From JBAYST01 sp041676005 (GTDB lineage: Bacteria; Bacillota_I; Bacilli_A; RFN20; CAG-826), in assembly GCA_041676005.1 (NCBI GenBank), contig JBAYST010000033.1, positions 1-8,984 of the forward strand: 8,984 nucleotides of DNA, read 5' to 3'. Shown one piece after another: positions 6,720 to 8,984 of this stretch. The position numbers were made by a program, and so were the translations under genes. The notes under the pieces are model-generated. The model ran no database searches, was not told where the DNA came from, and was given only the letters and a program-made list of their open reading frames with translations. Position 1 is the stretch's first letter, and the number at the start of each line of letters is the position of its first letter.

Positions 6720-6795
6720 TGGTGGCTGCGGGGAGATTTGAACTCTCGACCAATCGGGTATGAACCGAACGCTCTACCAGCTGAGCTACACAGCC
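6720..6795 (-). tRNA. tRNA-Met (CAU), elongator
   Basis: 76 nt with encoded CCA; acceptor GGCTGTG/CGCAGCC, discriminator A, loop TTCATAC with anticodon CAT (6760-6762). The stretch GTTCGGTTCATACCCG is close to elongator Met tRNAs of Bacilli. Two stem positions do not pair: 27-43 (T-T) and 50-64 in the T stem (A-C). Confidence 0.9.
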
Positions 6796-6798
6796 ACG

Positions 6799-6874
6799 TG
6801 GTGGAGCTGAAGAGACTCGAACTCTCGACCTCCTGAATGCAAATCAGGAGCTCTCCCAACTGAGCTACAGCCCC
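6799..6874 (-). tRNA. tRNA-Ala (UGC)
   Basis: 76 nt with encoded CCA; acceptor GGGGCTG/CAGCTCC contains the G3-U70 pair that defines alanine identity. Anticodon stem CCTGA/TCAGG with loop TTTGCAT gives TGC (6839-6841). First gene of its block, about 38 nt from the predicted transcription start. Confidence 0.97.
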
Positions 6875-6918
6875 ACGTCTAGCAAGTCTTAAACCAAAAG
6901 CCAAAACTCGCATAAATG

Positions 6919-6927
6919 ATTATAACA
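6919..6927 (-). promoter_or_regulatory. Promoter of the Ala-Met-Ile2-Ser tRNA block
   Basis: On the minus strand, extended -10 TGTTATAAT (perfect TATAAT at 6919-6924). No strong -35: TGGTAA at 16 nt and TTGTGG at 19 nt are the nearest candidates. Confidence 0.7.
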
Positions 6928-7010
6928 AAACAACGTTTTTTTACCACAAAAAAGTTCATCGAATGTTTCATTTTTTAGAAGTATCGATTCAAAACTTAAT
7001 CTTTGCTAAT

Positions 7011-7031
7011 AAAAAACTCGCTTTCGGCGAG
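7011..7031 (-). terminator. Terminator of the Cys-Arg-Pro tRNA block
   Basis: On the minus strand, CTCGC and GCGAG enclose CGAAA and are followed by TTTTTT, 12 nt after the CCA end of tRNA-Pro. Confidence 0.8.
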
Positions 7032-7042
7032 ATTTTAATAAA

Positions 7043-7119
7043 TGGTCGGGATGACAGGATTCGAACCTGCGACCCTCTGCTCCCAAAGCAGATGCACTAC
7101 CAAGCTGTGCTACATCCCG
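7043..7119 (-). tRNA. tRNA-Pro (UGG)
   Basis: 77 nt with encoded CCA; acceptor CGGGATG/CATCCCG, discriminator A. Anticodon stem TCTGC/GCAGA around loop TTTGGGA gives TGG (7083-7085). T arm GCAGG-TTCGAAT-CCTGT is nearly perfect. It lies 2 nt after tRNA-Arg. Confidence 0.97.
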
Positions 7120-7121
7120 AA

Positions 7122-7198
7122 TGGCGCGCCTAGCAGGACTCGAACCTGCAACCCTCAGATTCGTAGTCTGATACTCTATCCAGTTGAGCTATAGGCGC
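7122..7198 (-). tRNA. tRNA-Arg (ACG)
   Basis: 77 nt with encoded CCA; acceptor GCGCCTA/TAGGCGC, discriminator G. Loop CTACGAA gives anticodon ACG (7162-7164), normally converted to ICG by TadA to read CGN codons. T arm GCAGG-TTCGAGT-CCTGC. Confidence 0.97.
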
Positions 7199-7211
7199 AA
7201 TTGACTTAATT

Positions 7212-7240
7212 AATATATAACATTAGTTATATATACACAA
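7212..7240 (-). promoter_or_regulatory. Possible internal promoter before tRNA-Arg
   Basis: On the minus strand, TTGTGT (7235-7240), a 17 nt spacer and TATATT (7212-7217); an extended form TGTTATATA is also readable two bases upstream. No terminator is seen between tRNA-Cys and this site, so it would add to read-through from the tRNA-Cys promoter. Confidence 0.4.
7213..7234. repeat. Perfect 9-bp inverted repeat between tRNA-Cys and tRNA-Arg
   Basis: ATATATAAC (7213-7221) and GTTATATAT (7226-7234) are separated by ATTA. The repeat overlaps the -10 box and fills the spacer of the possible tRNA-Arg promoter. It could be an operator, a processing hairpin, or chance in A/T-only DNA. Confidence 0.5.
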
Positions 7241-7255
7241 GACTTTTTAATCGCT

Positions 7256-7330
7256 TGGAGGTTCCTAACGGATTTGAACCGTTGGTCATTGAGTTGCAGT
7301 CAATTGCCTTACCAACTTGGCTAAGGAACC
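7256..7330 (-). tRNA. tRNA-Cys (GCA)
   Basis: 75 nt with encoded CCA; acceptor GGTTCCT/AGGAACC with discriminator U, the main cysteine identity base. Loop CTGCAAC gives anticodon GCA (7295-7297). T arm AACGG-TTCAAAT-CCGTT. Confidence 0.97.
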
Positions 7331-7346
7331 ACATCAAGCGCTTTGT

Positions 7347-7376
7347 ATTATAACATTGTCTTTATTTTTTTCTCAA
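7347..7376 (-). promoter_or_regulatory. Promoter of the Cys-Arg-Pro tRNA block
   Basis: On the minus strand, TTGAGA (7371-7376), 18 nt spacer, and extended -10 TGTTATAAT with perfect TATAAT (7347-7352). It begins only 9 nt after the stop of the binding-protein gene, with no terminator between. Confidence 0.8.
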
Positions 7377-7384
7377 TCCAAACA

Positions 7385-8984
7385 TCATTTGTTTCTTTCT
7401 TCTCTCCGAAGCTTGCGCATTTTTTTGTTTGTTTCTTTCTTAGCAAAGAAGAAAACGAGTCCGAAAACTATAAGTCCAACTTCTAAAGTGAATAAAATAT
7501 AAATCCAAGGTTCAATCGTGTTAGATTTAAAATCTTCCCACATTTTACGAATGTTATCGTTGTTTGGGCCAAAATCTTTCATGATCACACATCTTGTGAT
7601 AGTTTTTTCGTCTGGGTATTGAGTGAAAAATTGTTTTCCAACAGAGATATTTTGACTCTTGTCTTCATTAAGATAAGGAAGGTAAGCGTCACTATAAAAT
7701 ATCGTATCAATATCATCGAGATATTCGCCTAATGTTCCGTTGAAAAAATACGATAAATCGACTTCTTCCCAATCTTCATCAATCAAAAGATAATTGTTGT
7801 AAGTCGCCTCGATGCTTTCGTCTTCATCGACTTCAAATTCAAAGTAATTCTTTTTACCTTCGGGGATGAAATAAGTTCCTTCTTCATCGTTTGAATAAGT
7901 TTCATAAGTAATTTCATCGATCCAGTAAAGTTTCACATCTTCATATTCAGCTTCGTTATCTTCAACATGGTGAAAATCACTATAAGCGACTTCGGTATTT
8001 TCTTCTGTCTCAGGATCATCATAAAAAATTGAATAAGCGTTTTCATCTTCATCGTAAAAATAGATGTAATCAGTGCGAATGTCATACCAATCTTTGACTA
8101 ATTCAAGAGTTGAATCTCCTCCGATAAATGTCGTATAACCGATATAATCCATGTTTTGCGCTGCATTTTTGGGATCAGAAATAAAATCGAGAAAAAGAAG
8201 TGCAAGTTTTTCTTGAGCACTACTTCTAGTGTCGTCTTTTGGCATTATCCATCCATCAAACCAAATGTTACCACCTGTGTAAGGAATCGAATAAGCAAGT
8301 CCGTATTCACTGTCTGGATTTAGTTCATCATAGATATCCATCGAATACACCGCATCCCCGCTCCAAGCTAAATTGACACCGACTTTGCCAGTGACAATGT
8401 CTTGTTTTCCAAGATCGATTTCTAAACCGAAAATATTCTTTTTCAATTCTTTTAGTTTTTCGTTAACTTCTTTTGCTTCTTCGACTGAAGAGCGGTTGAG
8501 GATTTCGGTTAAAATTTCATTGTATTCACTAGCGGTAACGATGCCTTCTTCATACTTTTCTAAAGCGTCGAGAATTTCATCTTTATAAGTTTCGATCAGT
8601 CCGACAAAATAAGTGTCTCGCATCGAATCTTTAATCGAAATCGAACCGCGATAATTTTCACTCCAAAGCGCAGACCAATCTGACATTTCTTCGATTGCGG
8701 TTTCTGGATCAACACGAAACAAATCGTAGGCTGGATTAAAAATAATTCCTAAAGTTCCCCACATATAACCAACAGCGTAATCATCGACGATTTCGGTTTC
8801 CCCACTAACAGTATTCACCGCTGTGATATTTTCCATATAATTACGAAGTTTGGGCGAAGCATAATCATAATAGTTATCAAGACCTAAATCTTCCATTAAC
8901 GGTTTGATTTTAACGAGCATGTCTTTCGAAATTAATTTTTGAATTCCGTAGTCACTAGGACAGACTAGATCATAATGCGAACCA
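7385..8984 (-). CDS. PotD-like spermidine/putrescine ABC transporter substrate-binding protein, membrane-anchored, N-terminus cut by window edge
   Basis: The frame is open from the window edge to TGA at 7385 (532 residues visible). It begins inside the first lobe with YDLVCPSDYGIQKLI, a PotD hallmark. AVGYMWGTLGIIFNP, WSALWSENYRGSISIKDSMRD, GVNLAWSGDA, IPYTGGNIWFDGWIMPKD and MDYIGYT follow, all usual in polyamine-binding proteins. Then comes an unusual insert of about 105 residues (nt 7757-8071) with 38 Asp/Glu, 3 Lys/Arg and 14 Tyr. The family pattern resumes with DLSYFFNGT and QYPDEKTITRC-x-IMKDFG. The C-terminus has one membrane helix (nt about 7442-7507) and an 18-residue basic tail, predicted cytoplasmic. 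Soluble PotD lacks such an anchor. The missing N-terminus could be a signal sequence or, as in PotCD-type fusions, a permease domain; the window cannot decide. No terminator follows. Confidence 0.92.
   Translation of the reverse strand, partial: GSHYDLVCPSDYGIQKLISKDMLVKIKPLMEDLGLDNYYDYASPKLRNYMENITAVNTVSGETEIVDDYAVGYMWGTLGIIFNPAYDLFRVDPETAIEEMSDWSALWSENYRGSISIKDSMRDTYFVGLIETYKDEILDALEKYEEGIVTASEYNEILTEILNRSSVEEAKEVNEKLKELKKNIFGLEIDLGKQDIVTGKVGVNLAWSGDAVYSMDIYDELNPDSEYGLAYSIPYTGGNIWFDGWIMPKDDTRSSAQEKLALLFLDFISDPKNAAQNMDYIGYTTFIGGDSTLELVKDWYDIRTDYIYFYDEDENAYSIFYDDPETEENTEVAYSDFHHVEDNEAEYEDVKLYWIDEITYETYSNDEEGTYFIPEGKKNYFEFEVDEDESIEATYNNYLLIDEDWEEVDLSYFFNGTLGEYLDDIDTIFYSDAYLPYLNEDKSQNISVGKQFFTQYPDEKTITRCVIMKDFGPNNDNIRKMWEDFKSNTIEPWIYILFTLEVGLIVFGLVFFFAKKETNKKMRKLRREERNK

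Noticed and set aside
6516..6913. Open frames on both strands across the tRNA block
   Set aside because: They are translations of tRNA genes; peptides such as RFELWRVTRPYR and AQLGELLICIQEVESSS are well-known false proteins from tRNA sequences.
7331..7345. AAAGCGCTT palindrome near the tRNA-Cys transcription start, like the core of a CcpA cre site
   Set aside because: The outer TG/CA bases of the cre consensus are missing, and a tRNA gene is an unlikely target.

Overview
This is an AT-rich window in which every recognisable gene lies on the minus strand. The standard code is in use: TGA is a stop (ends of the genes at 3787 and 7385) and tryptophan is TGG. All seven tRNAs encode their CCA end, and the promoters are of the sigma-A extended -10 type. 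Together with the L32, MtaB, RsmE and PotD-type proteins, this suggests a low-GC Bacillota, perhaps near Erysipelotrichales/RF39 or Acholeplasma-like lineages. That placement is inference; no rRNA is present.

From high to low coordinates, which is the direction of transcription: (1) 8984-7385 is the C-terminal part of a PotD-like polyamine-binding protein with a very acidic insert and a C-terminal membrane anchor. (2) 7330-6535 holds seven tRNA genes in two blocks, Cys-Arg-Pro and Ala-Met-Ile2-Ser, each block with its own promoter and terminator. (3) 6412-5816 encodes a bacterial PH-domain (bPH2-like) membrane protein. (4) 5711-2498 is a tightly packed operon of a zinc-ribbon/TM2-like protein, rsmE, an unrecognised protein and mtaB, with junctions of -1, 0 and -4 nt. 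(5) 2388-2122 is rpmF (L32) with its own strong promoter and a perfect palindrome at the predicted start of transcription. It ends in a clear intrinsic terminator. (6) 1975-1 is the start of a surface-polysaccharide type locus: a polysaccharide pyruvyl transferase broken by a one-base frameshift, overlapping an FrhB-like (coenzyme F420 hydrogenase beta family) protein that runs off the window.

Regions 3-5 are mostly housekeeping: rRNA methylation (RsmE), tRNA t6A methylthiolation (MtaB), a ribosomal protein and tRNAs. Region 6 is visibly more AT-rich (23 G/C in 120 bases at 1681-1800, against 23 in 60 at 4981-5040) and looks like accessory surface-glycan DNA next to the core genes.

The observations most worth following are three. 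The FrhB-like protein has Ser/Thr at every position where the family's Fe-S cysteines would be expected. The frameshift in its partner gene falls in an A7 run. The membrane-anchored PotD-like protein carries an insert of about 105 residues with 38 acidic and only 3 basic residues. I found no CRISPR array, insertion sequence or phage gene.
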